From Erysipelothrix sp. HDW6C (GTDB lineage: Bacteria; Bacillota_I; Bacilli_A; Erysipelotrichales; Erysipelotrichaceae), in contig NZ_CP049861.1 in assembly GCF_011299615.1 (NCBI RefSeq), forward strand, positions 1,860,001 to 1,924,000: 64,000 bases of DNA, in the 5' to 3' direction. Below the pieces are notes generated by a model. It was not told the DNA's origin, made no database searches, and saw only the letters and a list, made by a program, of their open reading frames with translations. A program made the translations under genes and the position numbers. Of the stretch, positions 8,915-17,625 are shown in pieces (the first letter of the stretch is position 1; every line of letters begins with the position of its first letter).

Positions 8915-9271
8915 CTAGTTGTCTCCTCCGTTCTCTCTTAAGACATTACTTAGATGTAACCAAATGAATTGCATTTCACTGTCTGGAAATTCAACAACAC
9001 CGTCCGTGAGGATTTCAGTTGTTAAAACCTGTACACGCTCAAAGTCTGCAAACATTTTGATTTCATCTAAAATGAAATCATCCATTGCGTTGACAACGTC
9101 GTCATTGCGAATGCGTTGTGTTGCCATTGCAAGGTGTGTCAATAGCACTTCCGCAGCAGAACTATCCAAGCCTTCTCGCTTGATAATTCCTTCATATACG
9201 TTGAGACAATAGTCATGGACATCTTGGTCAATGATGTTGTTCTCACGTAAAACTTTCAATCGTTCTTCCAA
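8915..9271 (-). CDS. yhfY: Single PRD-domain protein (YhfY-like)
   Basis: This 118-residue protein is essentially one PRD domain. The first conserved His is in LLTHLAMAT (about H46) and the second in IWLHLSNVL (about H106). In other proteins these histidines are phosphorylated by HPr or EIIB and tune a regulator. No DNA-binding or EII domain is attached, as in YhfY. The start is TTG 9271 with AGGAGG 6 bases upstream. It is first in the operon, just behind the palindromic operator. It could sense the PTS state for the whole operon, but the partner is not visible in the window. Confidence 0.78.
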   Translation of the reverse strand: MEERLKVLRENNIIDQDVHDYCLNVYEGIIKREGLDSSAAEVLLTHLAMATQRIRNDDVVNAMDDFILDEIKMFADFERVQVLTTEILTDGVVEFPDSEMQFIWLHLSNVLRENGGDN

Positions 9272-9282
9272 TTCAACCTCCT

Positions 9283-9302
9283 ATATACAATATATTGTAT
9301 AT
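9283..9302. promoter_or_regulatory. Perfect 20-bp palindromic operator of the Yhf operon
   Basis: ATATACAATATATTGTATAT is a perfect 20-bp palindrome. It starts about 7 bases after the expected transcription start and ends just before the AGGAGG of the first gene. Length, position and TATACA half-sites suit a dimeric repressor of GntR/HutC type. No such regulator is encoded next to the operon. Confidence 0.7.
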
Positions 9303-9315
9303 TAAATACAAACTT

Positions 9316-9344
9316 ATTATAGCCCTCGTTTCGCAACCTGTCAA
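9316..9344 (-). promoter_or_regulatory. Yhf operon promoter
   Basis: Perfect TTGACA (9339-9344) and TATAAT (9316-9321) with a 17-base spacer on the minus strand. A consensus promoter with a palindrome directly downstream indicates strong transcription that is normally repressed. Confidence 0.82.
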
Positions 9345-9395
9345 TTATTCTGAATCCGTTTTCATTTTTCACACAAATCATTCAGTAAAAAAGAT

Positions 9396-9423
9396 ATAAA
9401 AAAGAGTAGCCCATGGCTACTCT
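9396..9423 (-). terminator. Terminator after ffh
   Basis: AGAGTAGC (9403-9410) pairs with GCTACTCT (9416-9423). On the minus strand the stem is followed by a run of T (9397-9402). It closes the ezrA-thiI-ffh operon. Confidence 0.85.
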
Positions 9424-9456
9424 AAATTGACAGGTTACATCAAGACTAAGGGTGTA

Positions 9457-10752
9457 TTATCCCATCATCCTTGAGAACATTCTCATTTGCTTTTTCATTT
9501 TATCATATTGACTTAAAAGTCGGTTTACATCTGTTGTTGAAACACCCGAACCATTAGCAATACGACGTTTACGTGTTGAACGAATAATACTTGGATCATT
9601 ACGTTCTTCTTTTGTCATACTCAAAATCATCGCTTCTGTCTTCTTCATGCCTTTGCTTGCATCTGCGTCATCAACTTGACCCGCAAGGTTGTTCGCACCT
9701 GGAAGCATTTTTAGAAGTCCGGACAAAGGCCCCATTTTTGAGACTTGTTGTAATTGAATGAGCATATCATCAAGGGTGAATTGGCCCTTCATCATACGTT
9801 CGGCTGATTTCTCACTTGCTTCAATATCCATCTTCTCTTGTGCTTTTTCAACAAGAGAAACAATATCACCCATGCCTAGAATACGGGATGCGGTACGGTC
9901 AGGATAGAATGCATCGATTTCATCAATACCTTCACCCACACCAACATATTTAACAGGCACATTTGTCATATAACGAACCGAAAGAATAGAACCCCCACGG
10001 GAATCGCCATCAAATTTTGTTGCAACAAGTCCCGTTAGATTTAATTTCTCTTTAAATCCATTTGCAACATGAATAACATCTTGCCCTGACATTGCGTCAA
10101 CACTGAGTAAAATTTCTTCTGGTTTGGCAAGTTTTTCAATATCAACGAGTTGTTGCATCAATGCTTCATCAACTTGTAGACGTCCTGCCGTATCAATTAA
10201 GATAGCGTCAAATTCTTTGCCGTATGCAAGAGCATCTTGGACGACTTCAACCGGTGTTGCATTCTCCTTGCTGAAGACTTCAACACCAATGCGTTCTCCA
10301 AGAATTTTCAGTTGTTCAATCGCTGCAGGACGAGCAAGGTCAGCTGCAACAAGAAGGACTTTCTTATCTTCTTTTTTAGTGAGTTCGTTGGCAATTTTCG
10401 CAATTGTTGTGGTTTTACCAGAACCTTGTAAACCAACCATCATCATGATGCCTGGTTTCTTAGTAAAGCTTAAACCTACTTGTTCTTCACCTAAAATTTC
10501 AATAAGCTTGTCGTTGACAATTTTAATGAACATTTGTGATGGATCAACATCACGAACAACTTTCATCCCCAATGACTCTTTGCGTGTATGTTCAAGGAGT
10601 TCATTAATGACTTCCAAACTCACGTCTGCTTCAAGCAAGGAAATACGGATCTCCGAAAGTGCGTCCGTAATATTCTTTTCAGAAAGTTTCCCTTTGCCCG
10701 TCATATTTCTAAATGTATCCTGTAAACGATTGGTTAGATTATCAAATGCCAT
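9457..10752 (-). CDS. ffh: Signal recognition particle protein Ffh
   Basis: Ffh binds 4.5S RNA and delivers nascent membrane proteins to FtsY. The 431-residue protein has the N-domain (1-95), the GTPase G-domain with P-loop GLQGSGKTT (107-115), DTAGR and TKFDGDSRGG motifs, and a methionine-rich M-domain ending MKKQMRMFSRMMG. It follows thiI by 9 bases and ends the ezrA-cysteine desulfurase-thiI-ffh gene run. The common neighbour ylxM is not present upstream, so this is a rearranged location for ffh. Confidence 0.95.
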   Translation of the reverse strand: MAFDNLTNRLQDTFRNMTGKGKLSEKNITDALSEIRISLLEADVSLEVINELLEHTRKESLGMKVVRDVDPSQMFIKIVNDKLIEILGEEQVGLSFTKKPGIMMMVGLQGSGKTTTIAKIANELTKKEDKKVLLVAADLARPAAIEQLKILGERIGVEVFSKENATPVEVVQDALAYGKEFDAILIDTAGRLQVDEALMQQLVDIEKLAKPEEILLSVDAMSGQDVIHVANGFKEKLNLTGLVATKFDGDSRGGSILSVRYMTNVPVKYVGVGEGIDEIDAFYPDRTASRILGMGDIVSLVEKAQEKMDIEASEKSAERMMKGQFTLDDMLIQLQQVSKMGPLSGLLKMLPGANNLAGQVDDADASKGMKKTEAMILSMTKEERNDPSIIRSTRKRRIANGSGVSTTDVNRLLSQYDKMKKQMRMFSRMMG

Positions 10753-10761
10753 GATTTCCTC

Positions 10762-11961
10762 CTATAAGAATGTTTCAGTTTCTTCTGCTTGTTGTTTTGT
10801 AACTTCAATGATTTCAATTCCCTCAATTGCTTTCGTAACCATTGCTTCGATATCAAATGCCGATTCATAACGCTCAATCTTGTCACCATGCGGTTTTGTT
10901 GTTGGTTTTGCTGGCGTGAAGATTGTACAGCAATCCTCGAAAGGAAGAATGGATGTTTCATATGTATCAATTTTGCGCGCAAGATCAATAATTTCAACCT
11001 TGTCATAGGTAAGCACTGGACGTAAAATTGGCAATGTTGGAATTGTGGTAATTTCCTTCATGCTATGGAGTGTTTGTGATGCAACTTGGCCCAAACTCTC
11101 GCCGTTCGCAATTGCTAAGCATCGACGCTTGTTTGCCAATGCATCACCAATACGAAGCATAAAGCGACGCATCATTGTAATTGCATAGCTTTCTGGAACT
11201 TTCTTGTTGATTTCCAATTGAATATCTGTGAATGGAACAACATGAACCTTAATGCTTGATTGGTAATTGGTAAGTTTACGCGCAAGGTCAATGACTTTCT
11301 TTTGCGCCTCAGCAGATGTGTAGGGTGGTGATGCAAAGTGAATTGCCTCGAGTGAGACACCGCGTTTCAACATCAAATATCCAGCCACAGGTGAGTCGAT
11401 TCCTCCTGATAACATCAGCATGACCTTCCCTTGGATCCCAACAGGATAGCCACCGGCACCTTGGACTTTCTTCATCATAATATATGCAGCATCTGTTCGC
11501 ACCTCGATGATAACGCCAATGTCTGGTTGACGAACGTTTACAGTAAGTTCTGTGTTTTGTAAGATGCGTGTCGCAACATGACGGTTAATCGCATCTGAAA
11601 TGTGCTCATAAGACTTATCATGACGGCGAGCAAGGACTTTAAACGTTGCCCCTGTTTCTTCCTTAATGAGTTCAACAGCTAATTCTGCCATCTTCTCTAA
11701 ATCACGTTCTGCTTTTACGGCAAGTGAGAATGAACTCAATCCAAAGACATGTTTAAGTTCTTCACTCACAGCCAAACCATCTTCACCATTTAATGTAATG
11801 TAAAGACGGTCGTATGTTTCACGATAGGTAAGTGCTGGAAATGCGACAAGTTGCGCACGGACGTTTCGGACAAGCTGCGCTGTAAAATTACGGCGATTCT
11901 TTCCTTTGGTTGAAAGTTCACCATAGCGGCAAACAATAAATTCATAGTTAGTGGTTGACAT
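10762..11961 (-). CDS. thiI: tRNA 4-thiouridine synthetase ThiI
   Basis: ThiI transfers sulfur to U8 of tRNAs, and in some organisms to ThiS for thiamine synthesis. This 399-residue protein has the N-terminal ferredoxin-like and THUMP domains (1-165) and the PP-loop ATPase with LSGGIDSPVAGYLM. It ends after the ATPase domain without a rhodanese extension, as usual for Bacillota. It overlaps the upstream cysteine desulfurase gene by 14 bases, and that enzyme is the likely direct sulfur donor. Confidence 0.93.
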   Translation of the reverse strand: MSTTNYEFIVCRYGELSTKGKNRRNFTAQLVRNVRAQLVAFPALTYRETYDRLYITLNGEDGLAVSEELKHVFGLSSFSLAVKAERDLEKMAELAVELIKEETGATFKVLARRHDKSYEHISDAINRHVATRILQNTELTVNVRQPDIGVIIEVRTDAAYIMMKKVQGAGGYPVGIQGKVMLMLSGGIDSPVAGYLMLKRGVSLEAIHFASPPYTSAEAQKKVIDLARKLTNYQSSIKVHVVPFTDIQLEINKKVPESYAITMMRRFMLRIGDALANKRRCLAIANGESLGQVASQTLHSMKEITTIPTLPILRPVLTYDKVEIIDLARKIDTYETSILPFEDCCTIFTPAKPTTKPHGDKIERYESAFDIEAMVTKAIEGIEIIEVTKQQAEETETFL

Positions 11962-13099
11962 ATTTCTTGATCTCCAATATTTGTTTTACTACTGTTTCCA
12001 ATTCATCCATCGTTGTAAGATGGGACAAACTAATTCTCACACTGGTCAGTGCAGCTTGATCACTGCGTCCCATTGCCTTAAGAACATGCGATGGTTCGAG
12101 TGATTTTGAGTTACAGGTGCTTTGTGCTGAAACAGCAATTCCCTGTGCATTCAGTCCATTCATCATAATTTCCGAACCAACATTAAGTACCGATATATTA
12201 AAGATATAAGGGGTTCCAGAAAGTGTAGAATTAAATTCAATGCCCTCTTCTTGCGAAAATGACTCGTGTAAATATTTTTGCATGCGTATTATATCATTAA
12301 ATGAGCGTTTGTGGTCATCTCTTGCCAAACGTAATGTCTTGGCCCACAAAATTGCAGCAACATTATCAAGAGTGCCGCCACGAAGACCAAACTGTTGTTG
12401 GCCCCCATTTATCAAAGACAAGCACGGCACTGCGGCTTTCTTAACTAACAAACCACTTCCCTTGAGACCATAAATCTTATGGGCTGAATATGAAACAGCA
12501 TCGATTTGTGTCATTTCAAAATCATGGCGTGCCAACGCTTGGACACCGTCAATATGTACAAATGCATTGGATTCTTTCTTTACAAGACGCGCAACAGCAT
12601 TCACATCCGTGATAGCGCCAACCTCATTGTTTACAGCCATTAGTGTGACCAGAATCGTATCTTTGCGAAGTTTATGTTTCAATTCATCCAAATTAATGTT
12701 GCCATTATGATCAACAGACAAGTAATCAATCTCAAAGCCATGATAATCACGAAGTTGAGCTGTTGCTCCCATTACGGAGCTGTGTTCGATTTGCGTGGTT
12801 ATAATGTGCTTGCCGAGATGTTGATTGGCAAATGCAATGCCTTTAATAATCGTACTATTGGCCTCACTCGCACCAGAAGTAAAGTATATTTCATGAGGGA
12901 GAACTCCCAGCATCTTTGCAAGGGCATTGCGTGATTGTGTCACTAAGTCAGAAACACGCTGACCCCCAAAATGCAATGAGTCAGCGTTTTCGTAATACTC
13001 AGCCATAACTTTCTGTGCATCCTGAAGAATTTCAGGACGCGTCGGGGTTGTACTGGCATAATCAAGATAAATCTTATCGGGCACTTTTGGCATTGTCAC
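11948..13099 (-). CDS. Cysteine desulfurase (NifS/IscS-like) dedicated to ThiI
   Basis: This 383-residue fold-type I PLP enzyme releases sulfur from cysteine. Visible signatures are YLDYASTTP at the N-terminus, the PLP lysine in YSAHKIYGLKGSG, and the active Cys loop QSTCNSKS. The start is GTG 13099, 7 bases after AGGAG, and overlaps the ezrA end. The genome also has SufS (29224-30435), so this copy, coupled to thiI, most likely supplies tRNA thiolation rather than Fe-S assembly. That division of labour is known from B. subtilis NifZ/ThiI. Confidence 0.92.
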   Translation of the reverse strand: MTMPKVPDKIYLDYASTTPTRPEILQDAQKVMAEYYENADSLHFGGQRVSDLVTQSRNALAKMLGVLPHEIYFTSGASEANSTIIKGIAFANQHLGKHIITTQIEHSSVMGATAQLRDYHGFEIDYLSVDHNGNINLDELKHKLRKDTILVTLMAVNNEVGAITDVNAVARLVKKESNAFVHIDGVQALARHDFEMTQIDAVSYSAHKIYGLKGSGLLVKKAAVPCLSLINGGQQQFGLRGGTLDNVAAILWAKTLRLARDDHKRSFNDIIRMQKYLHESFSQEEGIEFNSTLSGTPYIFNISVLNVGSEIMMNGLNAQGIAVSAQSTCNSKSLEPSHVLKAMGRSDQAALTSVRISLSHLTTMDELETVVKQILEIKKYVNH

Positions 13100-14813
13100 G
13101 AATCATCTCCTCATAAGCTGAACCAGGGCGATAGTGATCAATCGCATTAATTACAGTGGTTAGTGCCTGTGTGTATTCACCATTATTGAATGATAATTCA
13201 GCACGCGTTAGCTCCGCATCAATGTCAGGGACAAATGCTCTAAATTTATTTGCATAAACAATCGCATTCTCACACATATCGACAACACCCACAAGGTTGT
13301 TAACATTATTGTGGAGTTTATAAATGTAATCAATCGCTTCATCAACAGTCGCATTCATTGCGGTCATATCAATCATATCTTGTTTTAAAATATCTGAAAT
13401 TTGACGGGTATAGTTTCGCGCAGTTGCAATGTCACTGCTGTATTTGTCAGAAATGATTGGCAATGAACGTTTCTTTATACGAACTTGGACATCATTAATA
13501 ATCAAGTACAACTTCATCAATTGTTTCTCAGCACGGATCTCATCAGCATTAGCTTGTTCAACTTTTTCAACTAATGTTGAGAATTCCTGTTTTAGCATGA
13601 CAACATCTTGACCCAATTCATTAATCGAAATAAGAATGGTTGAAGCGGGAATTTTTTCTTCTTCAATCATGCGTGAAATTTTAACACGAAGTCCATCATA
13701 ATCTTTGATTGTTTGATCATATGCCTCAACTTGAGCAACATAGCCTTCAAAGTTGAAACGTGTTTCGACTTTCTGTGCTCCTTCTCGTAAAGCAGCAACC
13801 GTTACACTGAGACCATCAAGATTTTCAAAAACTTCGGTTGTTTGGCCTTGAACTTCTTGGTGTGCTTTGTCTTCTTTTTGAATTTGCATTCCCAATTGTT
13901 CCAGTCGTTTTTGACTTTCCATTAAACTTTCTTTTGACTTCTCAATCTCACCTTGACCAATACCAATGAGATCATCTTTAAGAATTTCACTCAAGACGCC
14001 AATGTTCTTCGCAACTTCTAAGTGCTCAATATAGACACCGCTTTGACGCACTCCTTGGTACATTTTTGAAATTTCGTCAAGAAGTGATGGAATATGACCT
14101 TTGGCAACTTCATACAGTTTCGGTATCTCAGTAATACGGGCTTCTAACATATCAATTTCACGTTTTGTATTTTCACTGACTTCCTTCGCTTTCTTGAAGT
14201 CAGAAGCATACATCCATTCTTCAAATGTTGAAAAAGCATGCTCAATATCACGAACTTGGTCTTCAACAGTATCATTCGCATCACCCAAGCGAACAGCAGT
14301 TGCAATGCTCCGTTGTTTCAACTCACGGAAGCGGTCTTTAAGGTTGGTAATTTCCAAACGTTGGGCTGTTTCTTGCTCTAAAAGTTTCTCAAGATCTTGA
14401 TCCAATTGATGGGTCTTCTCGAGTGAGATTTCCACGAGCTCCTCAAGGTTTTCGAGTAAAAGAGCCGTGTCTTTTAATTTGTTATAGGCAAGCGCATCTT
14501 CAGTATCTGCCATAACTTGCGTAATTTCTTCTTGATTTTTATTAATGTCGTTAAAAAGTGCCTTGCACTCAATGACACTCGATTCCACATTTGGATTTAA
14601 TTTAGCCAGTCCGGTTGCCTTATTAATCTTAAAGAGAACTGGAATACTCATCAGTTCATTGTAACGCACTTCGAGTGCATCAAATTGCTTGCGTAAACCG
14701 CGTTTTTTTGATGATCTTACATAAAAGAAAATTATCACGATGAGAACGACAAGTGCAATCGCGATAGGGAATTTATATTGATTTAGAAACGTTGATATAG
14801 ATTGTAAATTCAT
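13074..14813 (-). CDS. ezrA: Septation ring regulator EzrA
   Basis: EzrA is a membrane-anchored, spectrin-like protein that controls FtsZ ring assembly in Bacillota. The 579-residue protein has one N-terminal membrane helix (about 15-32) followed by a basic SSKKRG stretch and then long coiled-coil repeats rich in Glu, Lys and Leu up to the end. Length agrees with the family (about 560-580). ATG 14813 is preceded by GAGGTGACATT. It is first in the operon with the cysteine desulfurase and thiI. Confidence 0.9.
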   Translation of the reverse strand: MNLQSISTFLNQYKFPIAIALVVLIVIIFFYVRSSKKRGLRKQFDALEVRYNELMSIPVLFKINKATGLAKLNPNVESSVIECKALFNDINKNQEEITQVMADTEDALAYNKLKDTALLLENLEELVEISLEKTHQLDQDLEKLLEQETAQRLEITNLKDRFRELKQRSIATAVRLGDANDTVEDQVRDIEHAFSTFEEWMYASDFKKAKEVSENTKREIDMLEARITEIPKLYEVAKGHIPSLLDEISKMYQGVRQSGVYIEHLEVAKNIGVLSEILKDDLIGIGQGEIEKSKESLMESQKRLEQLGMQIQKEDKAHQEVQGQTTEVFENLDGLSVTVAALREGAQKVETRFNFEGYVAQVEAYDQTIKDYDGLRVKISRMIEEEKIPASTILISINELGQDVVMLKQEFSTLVEKVEQANADEIRAEKQLMKLYLIINDVQVRIKKRSLPIISDKYSSDIATARNYTRQISDILKQDMIDMTAMNATVDEAIDYIYKLHNNVNNLVGVVDMCENAIVYANKFRAFVPDIDAELTRAELSFNNGEYTQALTTVINAIDHYRPGSAYEEMIRDNAKSAR

Positions 14814-14833
14814 AATGTCACCTCATTGGTGTC

Positions 14834-14842
14834 ATTGTATCA
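14834..14842 (-). promoter_or_regulatory. Candidate extended -10 promoter of ezrA
   Basis: On the minus strand TGATACAAT (an extended TG plus TACAAT at 14834-14839) lies about 20 bases before the ezrA start. No good -35 box is visible. The rpsD promoter is divergent from it. Confidence 0.4.
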
Positions 14843-14871
14843 TATTGGCACCGTTTATGGTATGCGTTAGA

Positions 14872-14900
14872 TTGACTTTTCACGATAAGTTCTGTATATT
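14872..14900 (+). promoter_or_regulatory. rpsD promoter
   Basis: TTGACT (14872-14877) and TATATT (14895-14900) are 17 bases apart. This places the transcription start near 14907 and leaves a leader of about 145 bases before rpsD. Confidence 0.75.
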
Positions 14901-14906
14901 ATTAAG

Positions 14907-15045
14907 GTCATTATAAATCAGCACACAAAGTTATGAGCCACGTGTTCATCCCGCGGCAGGAGCTAAAGTACCTTAGCTGAAATAGGGAAACAGCATAGAT
15001 GAACTCAACTTGTAGTAATTTGTGAACTGACTCGACAATTAGGAG
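14907..15045 (+). ncRNA. Structured rpsD leader (S4 autoregulation element)
   Basis: The leader can fold into nested helices: CACAAA (14924-14929) with TTTGTG (15019-15024), GTTCATC (14944-14950) with GATGAAC (14998-15004), and AGCTAA (14961-14966) with TTAGCT (14973-14978). Leaders before rpsD in Bacillota bind S4 and repress translation. The position and the compact nested fold match this class, although I cannot test it against a covariance model. Confidence 0.6.
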
Positions 15046-15053
15046 GTCAGATT

Positions 15054-15656
15054 ATGGCAACAGTTAATGGTCCAGTATGGAAAAAAGCGCGTCGTTTAAG
15101 TTTTTCAATCTTGGAAACAGGAAAAGAATTACAACGTCGTGATTACGCCCCAGGGCAACACGGAAAAGCACGTCGTCCAAAGTTATCAAACTACGGATTA
15201 CAACAACGTGAAAAACAACGTATTCGTTTCACTTATGGTGTAACAGAAAAACAATTCTACAACACTTTCTCAAAAGCTGTTAAATTAGAAGGCGTGGCAG
15301 GTCACAACTTCTTATTCATGTTAGAATCACGTTTAGACAATGTTGTTTACCGCATGAACTTATCACGCACACGTCGTGGTGCACGTCAATTGGTAAACCA
15401 CGGTCATATCCTTGTTGATGGAAAGAAAGTAGATATTCCTTCATTCCAAGTAAAACCAGGACAAACAATCGAAGTTAAAGAAACTTCACGCTCAATGGCA
15501 TCAATTAAAGAAGCTATGGAAGCATCAGTTGGAACAGTAGCATACGTTACTTTCGACGCTGACAAGATGAAGGGTGAGTATGTTCGTCTACCAGAACGTA
15601 GCGAATTGAACCAAGAAATCAACGAAGCACTTGTTGTTGAATTCTACAACCGTTAA
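15054..15656 (+). CDS. rpsD: 30S ribosomal protein S4
   Basis: S4 is a primary 16S rRNA-binding protein that nucleates 30S assembly. The 200-residue protein has the basic N-terminal region ([23 protein letters not shown]), the S4 RNA-binding domain RLDNVVYRM...[13 protein letters not shown] (about 90-150), and the usual length. The Zn-type Cys residues of some S4 paralogues are absent. It is a monocistronic gene with its own promoter, leader and terminator, and codon use is clearly optimised (many CGT and TTA codons), as for a highly expressed gene. Confidence 0.97.
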   Translation: MATVNGPVWKKARRLSFSILETGKELQRRDYAPGQHGKARRPKLSNYGLQQREKQRIRFTYGVTEKQFYNTFSKAVKLEGVAGHNFLFMLESRLDNVVYRMNLSRTRRGARQLVNHGHILVDGKKVDIPSFQVKPGQTIEVKETSRSMASIKEAMEASVGTVAYVTFDADKMKGEYVRLPERSELNQEINEALVVEFYNR

Positions 15657-15666
15657 TCATCAAATT

Positions 15667-15698
15667 AAAAGATACATCATTCGATGTATCTTTTTTTT
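15667..15698 (+). terminator. Terminator after rpsD, shared with the opposing gene
   Basis: GATACATC (15671-15678) and GATGTATC (15683-15690) pair, and a run of eight T follows (15691-15698). The TGA stop of the opposing regulator gene (15677-15679) lies within the stem. Confidence 0.85.
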
Positions 15699-16441
15699 GT
15701 ATCTTCTGGATGCATCACATCATAAATATTCTCACCACGTACGATGTGTGGAATGAGTCCATACTTGTCAGCAACTGAAATCCCTTTTTTACTTAAATAA
15801 TCACAGAGAATCGGGATATCTTTGATGAGACGCGACCCAATATCAAATTTATAATTGTTCCCATCATGGGTTTGAAACTCAAGATAAAATGGATCGGGAT
15901 TAAAATCGAAAGGACTGAATCGTTTGCGAACAACGTAAACAAGGCAGACCACATCAATCTCGTCATAAGTATAACTGTGACGGTATGTTCCCAGACGAAA
16001 CATTGACTTTAGTCGGTCACGAAAACGTTCATACCAATAGACTTGAATTTTATCACGTCCAACAATGAGTTTCCCCTCACGCAACAAGAGCAAAGCAAGC
16101 AACATAAGTCCACAGAACACGGCTATAAATACTGGACCGTTTCCGCCTGACATGATGAGCGCAAAAAATGAGCAGGTAATAGTTGCCGTCAACGCTCTGA
16201 TTTTACCATTGCGATCGCCCAAGATATAAGGTTTCGGAAGAAATCGCGCCCCGCGTAAGAGTTCATCGATTGAAATATCGTACAAGTCACTAAGACGAAC
16301 GATATTTTCAATATCTGGCATCGATTCCCCGCGTTCCCATTTTGATATTGCTTGTCGACTTACATACAATTTATCCGCTAATTGTTCTTGGGTTAAATGA
16401 TGTTTCTCGCGATGTGTTTTTAATAATTCTGCTGTATTCAT
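15677..16441 (-). CDS. XRE-family regulator with membrane region
   Basis: This 254-residue protein has an N-terminal helix-turn-helix of the XRE/Cro type (about 5-60, with LTQEQLADKLYVSRQAISKW), then two hydrophobic segments (about 85-130), and a C-terminal soluble part rich in aromatic residues, perhaps PH-like. AAGGAGTGG before ATG 16441 decides the start over an upstream ATG. Such HTH-membrane proteins are common in Bacillota and probably sense an envelope condition; the target is unknown. It ends inside the shared rpsD terminator. Confidence 0.8.
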   Translation of the reverse strand: MNTAELLKTHREKHHLTQEQLADKLYVSRQAISKWERGESMPDIENIVRLSDLYDISIDELLRGARFLPKPYILGDRNGKIRALTATITCSFFALIMSGGNGPVFIAVFCGLMLLALLLLREGKLIVGRDKIQVYWYERFRDRLKSMFRLGTYRHSYTYDEIDVVCLVYVVRKRFSPFDFNPDPFYLEFQTHDGNNYKFDIGSRLIKDIPILCDYLSKKGISVADKYGLIPHIVRGENIYDVMHPEDTKKRYIE

Positions 16442-16506
16442 GATACCACTCCTTATCTGCAACTATCGTAGTTGAGATTTTCAATTCCGTCACGCAACTG
16501 TTGGTT

Positions 16507-17532
16507 TCATTGACTGAATATGCTCATGCGGTTATCAATTACGATACTTCCATCATCCAAGTCTAATGTTGCGAAAGCGCCGTAAGGAATGCAGATCATT
16601 GGTTCTGTATGACCAAAATTCACATTCATAATGACTGGTAATGTTTCACAGTTAAATTCCGCTAAAACTTTTTGAATGGTGTCACGATAGGCTTGGTAGT
16701 GCACATTGTCGTAGGGCTTACCAAATAGTAGTCCTGCAAGTTGATGAAGAACCCCCATGATTCCCAAACTGCGCAAGAAATCTTCCAAATACCAGGGTGG
16801 CGACATTAATTCAGAGGTCTCAAGAAAGAGAATACTTTCATTGAAGTCACGCAACGATGGAAAAATATCAGTCCCTTTGGCTGTATTAAGTACTTCGACA
16901 CAACCGCCTAAAAGATGGCCAGTTGTCTTACCCTGTCCTTGAACACAATCATAACCTTCGTGGGGATTCAATACTTTAATAATGTTCTTATTGGTTTCCA
17001 ACCATTCAACACGCTCACTTGTCCACCCTTCAGATGGCGCAACATTGCCAATCATTGCATCCGACATTAAGGCTCGCGAGAATGCTTTCTGGCTGTACGA
17101 AAACATGCCCCCGTTCTCAGCAAACTCAGCAAGAATCGAAGGACCATAAAATGACTGAACGCCTGCCTTATAAGATATCAAATGCGTAATTGTAGAATCT
17201 GAGTAGCCAATGAACGGTTTGGGATTGTTGCGAATAACATCATAATCAATATAAGGCAACATTCGAATACTGTCATCACCACCGATGCAAGCAATTATGG
17301 CTTTAATTTGTGGATCATTGTATGCATCCATGAGATCTTGAGCACGTGCTTGGGGATTATTATAGAGGTACTCCGAGCCATTGAGCGTATGCGTCATTGG
17401 TATAACTGTCAACCCCAAGTTCGCTTTAATGTAATCAACACCCGCATCATAGCGCCAGCAAATGTCAGGATCACCCGCTCCGCCCCACGATAAACTCACA
17501 GCTGCGACGCAATCACCATTTTTCAGTATCAT
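16507..17532 (-). CDS. LD-carboxypeptidase / MccF-like S66 peptidase
   Basis: This 341-residue protein belongs to peptidase family S66, which contains LD-carboxypeptidases for murein recycling and MccF-type immunity peptidases. The nucleophile Ser is in FIGYSDST, IACIGGDDS is the oxyanion region, and a His candidate is in VNFGHTEP. It has no signal peptide, so it acts in the cytoplasm. AAAGAGGTG precedes ATG 17532, which I chose over the longer frame. MccF members remove toxic acyl-nucleotide antibiotics, while LdcA members trim tetrapeptides; the sequence does not separate them with certainty. Confidence 0.83.
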   Translation of the reverse strand: MILKNGDCVAAVSLSWGGAGDPDICWRYDAGVDYIKANLGLTVIPMTHTLNGSEYLYNNPQARAQDLMDAYNDPQIKAIIACIGGDDSIRMLPYIDYDVIRNNPKPFIGYSDSTITHLISYKAGVQSFYGPSILAEFAENGGMFSYSQKAFSRALMSDAMIGNVAPSEGWTSERVEWLETNKNIIKVLNPHEGYDCVQGQGKTTGHLLGGCVEVLNTAKGTDIFPSLRDFNESILFLETSELMSPPWYLEDFLRSLGIMGVLHQLAGLLFGKPYDNVHYQAYRDTIQKVLAEFNCETLPVIMNVNFGHTEPMICIPYGAFATLDLDDGSIVIDNRMSIFSQ

Positions 17533-17563
17533 AATCACACCTCTTTCTTTCTCCATTATAACG

Positions 17564-17596
17564 CAAAGAACCCACATGGTCTATCATGCGGGTTCT
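17564..17596 (-). terminator. Terminator of the nucleoside operon
   Basis: AGAACCCACATG (17567-17578) pairs with CATGCGGGTTCT (17585-17596), a 12-bp stem with one G-T wobble on the minus strand. Only three T follow, so part of the transcripts may continue into the S66 peptidase gene. Confidence 0.6.
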
Positions 17597-17625
17597 GCTA
17601 TTTGTGATGAATTAAACGTGATGAA

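Noticed and set aside
11948-13099. Cysteine desulfurase as a second Fe-S (IscS) system
   Set aside because: No iscU, iscA or hscA/B nearby; overlap with thiI points to tRNA thiolation, and SufS-SufU serve Fe-S assembly.
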